Below are positions 18,273 through 26,104 of a stretch of 64,000 bases of DNA, piece after piece. A program made the position numbers and the translations under genes. Position 1 is the first letter of the stretch. Every line of letters begins with the position of its first letter. The notes beneath the pieces were generated by a model. That model saw only the letters and a program-made list of their open reading frames with translations. It did not search any database and was not told where the DNA came from. This DNA is from Nocardioides nematodiphilus (lineage in GTDB: Bacteria; Actinomycetota; Actinomycetes; Propionibacteriales; Nocardioidaceae), in contig NZ_JAIWOY010000006.1 in the NCBI RefSeq assembly GCF_020216525.1, positions 1 to 64,000 on the forward strand. The letters are read 5' to 3'.

Positions 18273-20675
18273 ATGACCATGCCTGACGCTGCTGCCCTGT
18301 TCGCCCTCCCCGAGGAGGCGCGTCCGGCGCGCCGTGGACCCAGTGCCGACGAGCTGCTCGAGGGGCTCAACGAGCCCCAGCGCGCGGCCGTCACCCACGA
18401 GGGTGTGCCGCTGCTGGTCGTCGCCGGCGCGGGGTCGGGCAAGACCCGGGTGCTGACCCGTCGGATCGCCTGGATGATCAGCCAGCGCGGCGCCCACCCG
18501 GGCTCGATCCTGGCGATCACCTTCACCAACAAGGCCGCCGCCGAGATGAAGGAGCGCGTCGAGGAGCTGGTCGGCAAGCGCGCCCGGATCATGTGGGTCT
18601 CCACCTTCCACAGCGCCTGCGTGCGGATCCTGCGCAAGGAGATCGACAAGCTCGGCTACAAGTCGAGCTTCACCATCTACGACGCGCAGGACCAGAAGCG
18701 GCTGATGACCCTCGTCGTCGGCGATCTCGACCTGGATCCCAAGCGCTACCCGCCGGCCCAGGTGCTCAACTGGGTCAGCGACCAGAAGAACGAGCTGCGC
18801 GACCCCGAGGACGCCACCAAGGATGCCAAGAACAGCCTGGAGGAGTCGTACGCCGCTGCGTACGCGCTCTATCAGAAGCGTCTGCGCGAGGCTCATGCAC
18901 TCGACTTCGACGACCTGATCATGATGACCGTCGAGCTCTTCCGGACCTTCCCGGAGGTGCGGGAGACCTACCGGCGCCGCTTCCGGCACGTGCTGGTCGA
19001 CGAGTACCAGGACACCAACCACGCGCAGTACGCGCTGATCCACGAGCTCTGCGCCGACAACCCCGAGGACCTCGATCCGTCGGTGCCGCGCAGCGAGCCG
19101 GCCGAGCTCATGGTCGTCGGTGACGCGGACCAGTCGATCTACGCCTTCCGCGGGGCCAACATCCGCAACATCCTCGACTTCGAGGAGGACTTCCCGCAGG
19201 CCACCAGCATCCTGCTGGAGCAGAACTATCGCTCCACCCAGACGATCCTGACCGCCGCCAACGCGGTGATCAAGAACAACAAGGGCCGCAAGGAGAAGCG
19301 GCTGTGGAGCGAGGCCGGCGACGGGGAGCGGATCGTCGGCTACGTCGCCGACGACGAGCGCGACGAGGCCCGCTTCGTCAGCGACGAGATCGACAAGCTC
19401 ACCGACGGCGGCGGGAAGGCCAGCGACGTCGCGGTGTTCTACCGGACCAATGCGCAGTCGCGTGTGTTCGAAGAGGTCTTCATCCGCACCGGCCAGCCGT
19501 ACAAGGTCGTCGGCGGTGTCCGGTTCTACGAGCGGCGCGAGGTGCGCGACGCGCTCGCGTACCTGCGCGCGCTGGCCAACCCCGCTGACCAGGTCTCGAT
19601 GCGGCGCATCCTCAACACCCCCAAGCGCGGCATCGGCGACCGTGCGGTCGAGTGCGTCGACGCGCTCGCCGCCCGCGACGGGCTGACCTTCTGGGAGGCC
19701 CTGCAGCGGGCCGACCTCGCGCCGGGTCTGGCGACTCGCAGCGCGAGCAACATCCGCGCCTTCGTCGCGATGATGACCGAGCTCCAGTCGATGGTCGACG
19801 GGGGAGAGCGACCCGACGTCGTGCTCGAGGCGACGCTCGCCCGCTCCGGCTACCTCGCCGAGCTGGAGGCGAGCGACGACCCGCAGGACGACACCCGCGT
19901 GGAGAACCTCGCCGAGCTGGTCGCCGTGGCGCGGGAGTTCTCCGACGATCCCGTCGCGGGTCCCTCGGCCGACCCCGCGGACGTCGACGCCGGCGTCGTC
20001 GCGCCCGGGCTCGACGACTTCCTCGAGCGGGTGGCGCTGGTCGCCGACTCCGACCAGGTCCCCGAGAGCGTGGACGGCGTCGTCACCCTGATGACGCTGC
20101 ACACCGCCAAGGGGCTGGAGTTCCCGGTCGTCTTCCTCACCGGCATGGAGGACGGCGTCTTCCCGCACTCGCGCGCGCTGGGTGACTCGACCGAGCTCGA
20201 GGAGGAGCGCCGGCTCGCCTACGTCGGCATCACCCGCGCCCGTGAGCGGCTCTTCATCTCCCGCGCCGTGGTGCGCTCGGCCTGGGGCTCGCCGGCCCAC
20301 AACCCCGCCTCCCGCTTCCTCGACGAGCTGCCGGTCGACCTGGTCGACTGGCGCCGTACGGAAGCGGCCATGACGTCCTGGACGCGTCAGGATCTGGGCG
20401 GCGAGCGTTTTTCCAGCGGCTTCGGGTCCATCACCGGCGCCGGCCGCCGCAACTTCTCGTCGGCTGCGATCAAGGCCGATGTCGCCGCGAAGTCCAAGAC
20501 GTCGCGCGAGATCCCGTCGCTCGACCCGGGCGACCGGGTCACCCACGACTCCTTCGGCCTCGGCACGGTGGTCACCGTCGAGGGTGTCGCGGAGAAGACC
20601 GTCGCCTCCATCGACTTCGGCACCAACGGCGTGAAGCGGCTGCTTCTCCGCTACGCCCCCGTCACCAAGCTCTGA
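18273..20675 (+). CDS. pcrA: ATP-dependent DNA helicase PcrA (UvrD/Rep family)
   Basis: An 800-residue SF1A helicase that unwinds DNA 3' to 5' in repair and in removing RecA or stalled polymerase. Visible motifs: Q motif LNEPQRAAV, Walker A GAGSGKT (about 53), motif Ia TFTNKAAAEMK, motif II VDEYQDTN (about 247), motif III GDADQSIYAFRGA, motif IV QNYRST, motif V LMTLHTAKGLEFP and motif VI VGITRARERL. The C-terminal 80 residues include the DRVTHDSFGLGTVV Tudor-like segment typical of actinobacterial PcrA. The length matches the family. The gene order with the M23 peptidase and sucCD is conserved in actinobacteria. Confidence 0.96.
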   Translation: MTMPDAAALFALPEEARPARRGPSADELLEGLNEPQRAAVTHEGVPLLVVAGAGSGKTRVLTRRIAWMISQRGAHPGSILAITFTNKAAAEMKERVEELVGKRARIMWVSTFHSACVRILRKEIDKLGYKSSFTIYDAQDQKRLMTLVVGDLDLDPKRYPPAQVLNWVSDQKNELRDPEDATKDAKNSLEESYAAAYALYQKRLREAHALDFDDLIMMTVELFRTFPEVRETYRRRFRHVLVDEYQDTNHAQYALIHELCADNPEDLDPSVPRSEPAELMVVGDADQSIYAFRGANIRNILDFEEDFPQATSILLEQNYRSTQTILTAANAVIKNNKGRKEKRLWSEAGDGERIVGYVADDERDEARFVSDEIDKLTDGGGKASDVAVFYRTNAQSRVFEEVFIRTGQPYKVVGGVRFYERREVRDALAYLRALANPADQVSMRRILNTPKRGIGDRAVECVDALAARDGLTFWEALQRADLAPGLATRSASNIRAFVAMMTELQSMVDGGERPDVVLEATLARSGYLAELEASDDPQDDTRVENLAELVAVAREFSDDPVAGPSADPADVDAGVVAPGLDDFLERVALVADSDQVPESVDGVVTLMTLHTAKGLEFPVVFLTGMEDGVFPHSRALGDSTELEEERRLAYVGITRARERLFISRAVVRSAWGSPAHNPASRFLDELPVDLVDWRRTEAAMTSWTRQDLGGERFSSGFGSITGAGRRNFSSAAIKADVAAKSKTSREIPSLDPGDRVTHDSFGLGTVVTVEGVAEKTVASIDFGTNGVKRLLLRYAPVTKL

Positions 20676-20679
20676 GGCC

Positions 20680-20833
20680 GACTCGGCCCTCCGACACGGC
20701 CGAGTCGGCCCTCAGACGTCGACGAGTCGGCCCTCCGGCACGGTCGAGTCGGCCCTAAGACGTCGGCGGGTCGGCCCTGCGGCACGGTCGAGTTGGCCCT
20801 AAGACGTCGGCGGGTCGGCCGCCGACTCGCCTA
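20680..20833 (+). repeat. Tandem array A: seven 22-nt repeats
   Basis: Seven copies of a GAGTCGGCCCT-led unit start at 20680, 20702, 20724, 20746, 20768, 20790 and 20812, an exact 22-nt period. The second half of the unit alternates between a CCGGCACGGTC form and an AAGACGTCGGC form, which makes a 44-nt higher-order period. The array begins 4 nt after the pcrA stop. Confidence 0.9.
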
Positions 20834-20921
20834 CGTGGCTGTTGGACCGTGATGTCAGCAACGTTCGACGCCGAGCCCTCGACCGCCATCGCGGCGACGC
20901 GCGCTGCCCAAGCGGCTGAAG

Positions 20922-21041
20922 CCGGATCGGCGGTGCGGGAGGGCCGGATCGGCGGTGCGGGAGGGCCGGATCGGCGGTGCGGGAGGGCCGACTCGGCGGT
21001 GCGGGAGGGCCGACTCGGCGGTGCGGGAGGGCCGACTCGGC
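20922..21041 (-). repeat. Tandem array B: five and a half 22-nt repeats, inverted relative to array A
   Basis: Plus-strand units begin at 20922, 20944, 20966, 20988 and 21010, with a partial sixth at 21032. Read on the minus strand the unit is GAGTCGGCCCT plus CCCGCACCGCC, closely related to array A. The last three copies carry GAGTC and the earlier ones GATCC. The array abuts the stop codon of the M23 peptidase gene. The 88 bp between the arrays (20834-20921) hold no gene or repeat that I can see. Confidence 0.9.
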
Positions 21042-22247
21042 TTATTGGTTCGCGTCGGGGTCGATCCCGTGGGCCTTGAGGGCCGTGTCAGGGTCGACCG
21101 GGTCGCCGCCACCGGGGCGGACCTCGATGTGCACGTGCGGGCCGGTGGTGTTGCCGGTGGAGCCGACATAGCCGATGACCTGGTCCTCGGAGACCTTCGC
21201 GCCGGTGGTGGTGCCGAACTCGTTCTGGTGGCAGTACCAGATCTCGGTGCCGTCGGGCAGCGTCTCGATCGTGCGATTGCCGTACGCGCCGGCGGAGCCG
21301 ACCTCGGTGATGACACCGCCCGCGACCGCGTGGATCGGGGTGCCGGTGGGCGCGGCGAAGTCGAGGCCGGTGTGGACGCTCGCCCACAGGCCGCTGACGT
21401 CGTTGAAGCGGCCCGTGAGGTGGTAGACACCGGCCACGACGGGCAGGGCCCAGAGGTTGGCGGCCTTCCACTGGTCGACGCCGGTGGCCTTCGCGTTGAT
21501 GCTCTTGAGGGCCGCGGCGCGCTCGGCGGCGTCCTTGGCGGCCTGGTCGGCGAGGTCCGTACGGTCGCTGCTGCGGGAGACGGTCTCGCTGCGGCCGCCG
21601 ACCTGACCCACGTCGCTCGCGCCGGTCAGCGCGCTGGCGGCGACGAACGCGGTGGCGTTCACGTCGTGTGGGGCGTGCGCGGCAGTGACGGCGCCGCCGA
21701 TGGCGATCGCCAGCGAGGCGACGCCGAGGGTGAGCGGCGCGGAGGGGAGTCGCTTGATCAGCGGGTTGGACGTGATGCCGCTGGGGATGCCGGCACGACG
21801 CTTGCCCGTGCCGATGACCGGCAGGTGCGCCGTGGTCTCGGTGCTGAAGTCGGTGGCGTAGGCCGCGGTCTCCTCGAAGACGGGCAGCGAGCCGGTGTCG
21901 ATCCGCAGGTCGTGCCAGGCGGTCTCCTCGGCCGGGACCGGCTGCACGACGGCCGGGCTGATGACCACCGGCGCGATCGGAGCGTCGAGGGTGCGACGCG
22001 GTCCCGGGACGCCGAGGGAGGGGGCCGCGACGGCCGCCACCAGCTCGGGTGCATGGGAGACCGGCTTCTCGGCAACAGGGGCCGCACGACGCTTGCCGAC
22101 GTAAGGGGTGACGACAGGAGTGGGCTCGACCGGCGTATCGGCGATGACGGGAGCCGCGGCGCGACGCTTGCCCACGTACGGAGTGGGCTGAGGGGTCGCC
22201 TGCGAGGGGTGGTTGTCAGTCATGACATCCGCTCGGTGGTTACCCAT
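21042..22247 (-). CDS. M23 family metallopeptidase with N-terminal GKRRA repeats
   Basis: A 401-residue cell-wall peptidase. The cytosolic part (1-168) contains TPYVGKRRAA twice (22-31 and 47-56) and a third GKRRAG (148-153). A membrane anchor follows (about 169-191). The extracellular part has a helical segment (225-255) and an M23 lysostaphin-like domain with zinc ligands His292 and Asp296 (HTGLD) and His371-X-His373 (HVH), so it should cleave peptidoglycan peptides. The start at 22247 has GGAG 10 nt upstream; the ATG at 22223 is an alternative. It converges with pcrA across the repeat arrays and is divergent from sucC. Confidence 0.9.
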   Translation of the reverse strand: MGNHRADVMTDNHPSQATPQPTPYVGKRRAAAPVIADTPVEPTPVVTPYVGKRRAAPVAEKPVSHAPELVAAVAAPSLGVPGPRRTLDAPIAPVVISPAVVQPVPAEETAWHDLRIDTGSLPVFEETAAYATDFSTETTAHLPVIGTGKRRAGIPSGITSNPLIKRLPSAPLTLGVASLAIAIGGAVTAAHAPHDVNATAFVAASALTGASDVGQVGGRSETVSRSSDRTDLADQAAKDAAERAAALKSINAKATGVDQWKAANLWALPVVAGVYHLTGRFNDVSGLWASVHTGLDFAAPTGTPIHAVAGGVITEVGSAGAYGNRTIETLPDGTEIWYCHQNEFGTTTGAKVSEDQVIGYVGSTGNTTGPHVHIEVRPGGGDPVDPDTALKAHGIDPDANQ

Positions 22248-22572
22248 GTGTTCATCACTCCGCTGTTCGGGGTTCAGACGGCGACCCGACTGTAGCCGAC
22301 GACCAGCCGGGGTCCACAACCGGGAGGAACCATGCTCTTCCCTGTTGCTTCGGCACGAGGATCGGGTGCGATGAAACGTTTTCGCAATCTTTTCCCGTGG
22401 ATCGCCTCGAGAGGTCCAGACCGGCCCCGCGGCTATGGCGTGCATCACGAACGGCACCCCGCCCCTCGTCGGGGGCGCATGTAGCGGTCTAGGGTGCGTC
22501 GAGGACATCCCCGAGCCTGCCGGGCCCTTCTGCGCCCGCGACTCGAACCGACCGATAGAGACTGGTGGATCA
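22248..22572. other. 325-bp intergenic region between divergent M23 peptidase and sucC genes
   Basis: No coding sequence is supported here. The region holds a small GCCCC/GGGGC hairpin (22461-22476), an 8-bp palindrome AAACGTTT (22374-22381) and a TAGGGT box at 22490-22495 that could serve sucC. I looked for a c-di-AMP (ydaO-type) riboswitch ahead of the peptidase, as in some actinobacteria, and could not recognise one. Confidence 0.6.
22490..22495 (+). promoter_or_regulatory. Candidate -10 box for sucCD
   Basis: TAGGGT, with an expected transcription start near 22502 and a leader of about 70 nt before the sucC GTG. No clear -35 is visible. Confidence 0.3.
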
Positions 22573-23739
22573 GTGGATCTGATGGAGTACCAGGCGAAGG
22601 AGCTCTTCGCCAAGCACGGCGTCGCGACCACCCTTGGTGTGGTTGTCGAGACCGCCGAGGACGCAAAGGCTGCTGCCGAGCAGATCGGTGGCGTGACCGT
22701 CATCAAGGCGCAGGTCAAGGCCGGCGGCCGCGGCAAGGCCGGTGGTGTCAAGCTCGCCAAGACCGCTGACGAGGCCTTCGAGCACGCCAGCAACATCCTG
22801 GGCATGGAGATCAAGGGTCTGCGGGTCAACCGCGTCCTGGTCACCCCGGCGACCCCGCCGGTGGAGGAGTACTACTTCTCCTTCCTGCTGGACCGGTCGA
22901 ACCGCCAGTACCTCTGCATCGCGTCCGTCGAGGGTGGTGTCGAGATCGAGGAGGTCGCGAAGACCAACCCCGACGCCGTGAAGCAGATCGGCATCGACCC
23001 GGGCAAGGGTGTCGACGCGGCGAAGGCTCGCGAGATCGCGACCGAGGCCAAGTTCCCCGAGGCCGTCTTCGAGCAGGCCGTGGAGATGATCCAGGCCCTG
23101 TACAAGACGTTCGTCGAGGAGGACGCGACCCTCGTCGAGGTCAACCCGCTGGCGCGCCTCGAGGGCGACAAGCTCGAGGCCCTCGACGGCAAGGTCTCGC
23201 TCGACGAGAACGCCTCCGAGGTCCGCCACCCGGAGCACGAGGCGTTCGAGATCCGTGAGGAGGCCGACCCGCTCGAGGCGAAGGCCAAGGACCTCGGTCT
23301 CAACTACGTCAAGCTCGACGGTCAGGTCGGCATCATCGGCAACGGCGCGGGTCTGGTCATGTCGACCCTCGACGTCGTCGCGTACGCCGGTGAGAACCAC
23401 GGCGGCGTCAAGCCGGCGAACTTCCTCGACATCGGCGGCGGCGCCAACGCCCAGGTGATGGCCAACGGCCTCGACGTCATCCTCAACGACGCGCAGGTCA
23501 AGTCGGTCTTCGTCAACGTCTTCGGTGGCATCACCGCGTGCGACGAGGTCGCCAACGGCATCAAGGGCGCGCTCGAGATCCTCGGCGACAACGCCACCAA
23601 GCCGCTGGTCGTCCGTCTCGACGGCAACAACGTCGAGCTGGGTCGCCAGATCCTCAACGAGCTGAACCACCCGCTCGTGACCGTTGTCGACACCATGGAC
23701 GGCGGCGCCGACAAGGCCGCCGAGCTGGCGAACGCCTGA
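22573..23739 (+). CDS. sucC: Succinyl-CoA synthetase (ADP-forming) beta subunit
   Basis: A 388-residue ATP-grasp subunit of succinyl-CoA synthetase, converting succinyl-CoA to succinate with ATP formation in the TCA cycle. Features are the start [14 protein letters not shown], the nucleotide-binding [20 protein letters not shown], the acidic metal site [21 protein letters not shown] (split by a turn), and the C-terminal CoA-ligase half with [21 protein letters not shown] and [16 protein letters not shown]. The GTG at 22573 (VDLMEYQ) gives the usual family start; ATG 22582 is an alternative. sucD follows after 19 nt, forming an operon. Confidence 0.97.
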   Translation: MDLMEYQAKELFAKHGVATTLGVVVETAEDAKAAAEQIGGVTVIKAQVKAGGRGKAGGVKLAKTADEAFEHASNILGMEIKGLRVNRVLVTPATPPVEEYYFSFLLDRSNRQYLCIASVEGGVEIEEVAKTNPDAVKQIGIDPGKGVDAAKAREIATEAKFPEAVFEQAVEMIQALYKTFVEEDATLVEVNPLARLEGDKLEALDGKVSLDENASEVRHPEHEAFEIREEADPLEAKAKDLGLNYVKLDGQVGIIGNGAGLVMSTLDVVAYAGENHGGVKPANFLDIGGGANAQVMANGLDVILNDAQVKSVFVNVFGGITACDEVANGIKGALEILGDNATKPLVVRLDGNNVELGRQILNELNHPLVTVVDTMDGGADKAAELANA

Positions 23740-23758
23740 GGGACTGAGAGATAAAACA

Positions 23759-24655
23759 GTGAGCATCTACCTCAACAAGGACAGCAAGATCATCGTCCAG
23801 GGCATCACGGGTGGCATGGGTGCGAAGCACACCGCCCTCATGGTCGACTCGGGCGCCCAGATCGTCGGCGGTGTCAACGCTCGCAAGGCCGGCACCACCG
23901 TCACCCACAAGGACCACGACGGCAACGACGTCGAGCTGCCGGTCTTCGCGACCGTCGCCGAGGCGATGGCCGCGACCGGCGCGAACGTCTCGGTCGCCTT
24001 CGTGCCCCCGGCGTTCACCAAGGACGCGTGCATCGAGGCCGTCGACGCCGAGATTCGGCTGCTCGTCGTGATCACCGAGGGCGTCCCGGTCCAGGACACG
24101 GCCGAGGTCTGGTCGTACCTGCAGGGCAAGAAGACCCGCATGATCGGCCCGAACTGCCCCGGCATCATCACGCCGGGTGAGTCGCTGGCCGGCATCACGC
24201 CCCACACCATCACGGGCAAGGGCCCGGTGGGTCTCGTCTCCAAGTCGGGCACGCTGACCTACCAGATGATGTACGAGCTGAAGGACTTCGGCTTCTCCAC
24301 CGCGATCGGCATCGGCGGTGACCCGATCGTGGGCACCACCCACATCGACGCGCTCCAGGCGTTCCAGGACGACCCGGACACCGAGATCATCGTGATGATC
24401 GGTGAGATCGGTGGTGACGCTGAGGAGCGTGCCGCCGCGTACATCAAGGACAACATCACCAAGCCGGTCGTCGGCTACGTCGCGGGCTTCACCGCCCCCG
24501 AGGGCAAGACGATGGGTCACGCGGGTGCGATCGTGTCCGGCTCCGCCGGCACCGCGGCCGCGAAGAAGGAGGCCCTCGAGGCCGTCGGCGTGAAGGTCGG
24601 CAAGACGCCGTCCGAGACCGCTGCTCTCGCTCGCGAGATCCTCAACGCGCGCTGA
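23759..24655 (+). CDS. sucD: Succinyl-CoA synthetase alpha subunit
   Basis: A 298-residue partner of SucC. The N-terminal CoA-binding Rossmann domain ([15 protein letters not shown]) and the central [13 protein letters not shown] are followed by the active-site histidine that is phosphorylated, in [17 protein letters not shown] (about 260). The start is GTG ([10 protein letters not shown]), matching the family. It is 19 nt after sucC and ends at a strong terminator, so the operon is sucCD only. Confidence 0.97.
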   Translation: MSIYLNKDSKIIVQGITGGMGAKHTALMVDSGAQIVGGVNARKAGTTVTHKDHDGNDVELPVFATVAEAMAATGANVSVAFVPPAFTKDACIEAVDAEIRLLVVITEGVPVQDTAEVWSYLQGKKTRMIGPNCPGIITPGESLAGITPHTITGKGPVGLVSKSGTLTYQMMYELKDFGFSTAIGIGGDPIVGTTHIDALQAFQDDPDTEIIVMIGEIGGDAEERAAAYIKDNITKPVVGYVAGFTAPEGKTMGHAGAIVSGSAGTAAAKKEALEAVGVKVGKTPSETAALAREILNAR

Positions 24656-24672
24656 TCGACCAGTAAGCGACA

Positions 24673-24708
24673 AGAGCGCCCCGGCTGCTTCGGCAGCCGG
24701 GGGGCTCT
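24673..24708 (+). terminator. UUCG-capped terminator of sucCD
   Basis: A stem of AGAGC, one mismatch, then CCCCGGCTGC closes on a TTCG tetraloop and pairs with GCAGCCGGGG and GCTCT. It lies 17 nt after the sucD stop. Confidence 0.88.
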
Positions 24709-24723
24709 GCCGCTCTCGTCCGG

Positions 24724-25521
24724 TCAGTGCGCCAGGGGGCCCGGGGCGTACGTGTCCTGCATCGCGGTGACCACCGCCGCCGACCGGTCGGCGAGCCGGC
24801 CGGCCTCGTACTGGACGACCGTGTCGTCCCCGGCGCTCCCGAAGGTCTCCGAGTCCAGCAGCAGGGCGTTGCCGACCTGCGTGACGCCGCTGATCATGCC
24901 CTCGCCGTTGTAGTGGCCGTTCTCGTCGGTCCAGCGGATCACCCACACAGCACTCTGGTCGCCCTCCGTCGGACCGCTGAGCTGCTCGAGCGAGCCGCGA
25001 CCGTGGTCGGTCGTGTCGCACGAGGCGAGCAGGGTGGTGATGTTCTGCAGCGCCAGCCCGGCCTGCTCGGCGTCGGCGTAGAGCGCGAGGCTGCGAGCCT
25101 GGCCGCCCTCGGAGCCGTCGTGGTACGTCACCGTGGCGCCCCCGACCGTCGGGATCGGCCGCTGCGCGCTCCAGACGATCTGGCCGCAGGCCTTCTCCTC
25201 CTCCGAGGTGAGGGGGCCGGCCGCAAGGGGCTGGTTGCTGACGCCGTCGCGTCCCGGCATCCCGGCGGTGAGCGGGAAGTCTGCCGGCACGGTGGTGACG
25301 GCGGACGGCGACGTCTGCGTCGCCGGGGGCAGCGAGCGGTCGCTCGTACCGTGGGTCAGTGCGACCGGGACGACCACCGCGGCCACTGCGGCCAGGCCGG
25401 CGATGCCGAGCGCCGCGTGCCGGGTCCGACGGCGACGGTCGCCGAGGCGCCGTACCTCCGTGGCGGGCAGGGGCCGGACGGTGACGTCGTCGGTGAGGGA
25501 GTCGAAGAGCTGGTCAGGCAT
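24724..25521 (-). CDS. Membrane protein with extracellular two-cysteine sensor-like domain, partner of the SigE-like sigma factor
   Basis: A 265-residue single-pass protein. A short cytosolic part (1-35, RRLGDRRRRTRHAAL) leads to one membrane helix (36-56) and a Thr/Pro-rich linker. The extracellular domain has Cys112 and Cys168 (56 apart) and GDQSAVWVIRW (187-197). This spacing recurs twice in the fused protein at 26105-27973 and resembles PknH-type sensor domains. It overlaps the upstream sigma gene by 8 nt, so it is co-translated. The short cytosolic part lacks a zinc anti-sigma motif (HxxxCxxC), so an anti-sigma role is possible but not shown. Confidence 0.8.
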   Translation of the reverse strand: MPDQLFDSLTDDVTVRPLPATEVRRLGDRRRRTRHAALGIAGLAAVAAVVVPVALTHGTSDRSLPPATQTSPSAVTTVPADFPLTAGMPGRDGVSNQPLAAGPLTSEEEKACGQIVWSAQRPIPTVGGATVTYHDGSEGGQARSLALYADAEQAGLALQNITTLLASCDTTDHGRGSLEQLSGPTEGDQSAVWVIRWTDENGHYNGEGMISGVTQVGNALLLDSETFGSAGDDTVVQYEAGRLADRSAAVVTAMQDTYAPGPLAH

Positions 25522-26035
25522 GGCGGGCCTCCGGGTGAGCGGGAGAGACGGGGGAGTCGGGCGCGTCGCCGAGCAGGGCGGCGAGGGCGGCCCGGCCGCG
25601 GCTGAGCCGGGCCTTCACGGTGCCCTCGGGGACGCCGGTCTCGCGGGCGACCTCGGCGACCGGCAGATCGGCGAGGTGATGCAGGACGATCGCGCGGCGC
25701 TGGGCCTCGGGCAGCCGCCGCAGCGCGGCGATCAGGGCGACGTGCGCCTCGGAGGGCGCCGGCGCGACGACCGGCGCGGCGAGGGCCCGATCGCTGGGTC
25801 GCCGACCGCGCGCCACCCGGCGCCAGCGACTGACGGCGAGCCGGTACGCGGTGGTGCGCACCCAGGCCTCCGGGTGGAGGTCTGCATCCAGCTTCCGACG
25901 ATGCGACCAGGCCCGTACGTAGGCCTCCTGGACGCACTCCTCAGCTTCGTCGCGGTTCCCCACCATCGCGTAGACCTGCGTGACGACGCGGGCATAGGAC
26001 GCGGTGTAGAACTCGTCGAACTCGGAAGAGTCCAT
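25514..26035 (-). CDS. SigE-family (ECF-like) RNA polymerase sigma factor
   Basis: A 173-residue two-domain sigma factor. Region 2 reads FDEFYTASYARVVTQVYAMVGNRDEAEECVQEAYVRAW, split here by domain, and region 4 has LPEAQRRAIVLHHLADLPVAEVA followed by the helix-turn-helix ETGVPEGTVKARLSRGRAAL. It lacks a region 3, as in extracytoplasmic-function sigma factors. The ATG at 26035 is preferred: GAAGGAA lies 5 nt upstream, and longer starts add unrelated residues. The downstream membrane protein overlaps by 8 nt and is the likely signal input. Confidence 0.9.
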   Translation of the reverse strand: MDSSEFDEFYTASYARVVTQVYAMVGNRDEAEECVQEAYVRAWSHRRKLDADLHPEAWVRTTAYRLAVSRWRRVARGRRPSDRALAAPVVAPAPSEAHVALIAALRRLPEAQRRAIVLHHLADLPVAEVARETGVPEGTVKARLSRGRAALAALLGDAPDSPVSPAHPEARHA

Positions 26036-26104
26036 GGCGTGTTCCTTCTCTCTGCGAAGTGATTCCAGCAGAGATACGCCCGGGAGCACAGCCCGGTTGC
26101 AGGG

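Noticed and set aside
20680..21041. CRISPR-like array
   Set aside because: The 22-nt units are directly tandem with no variable spacers, and no cas gene is present.
22371..22385. Palindrome AAACGTTT as a LacI/CcpA-type operator
   Set aside because: Only 8 bp are perfect and no -10 box is close to it; too short to support alone.
22248..22572. c-di-AMP (ydaO) riboswitch ahead of the M23 peptidase
   Set aside because: Some actinobacterial peptidase genes carry one, but the conserved blocks were not recognisable on the minus strand here.
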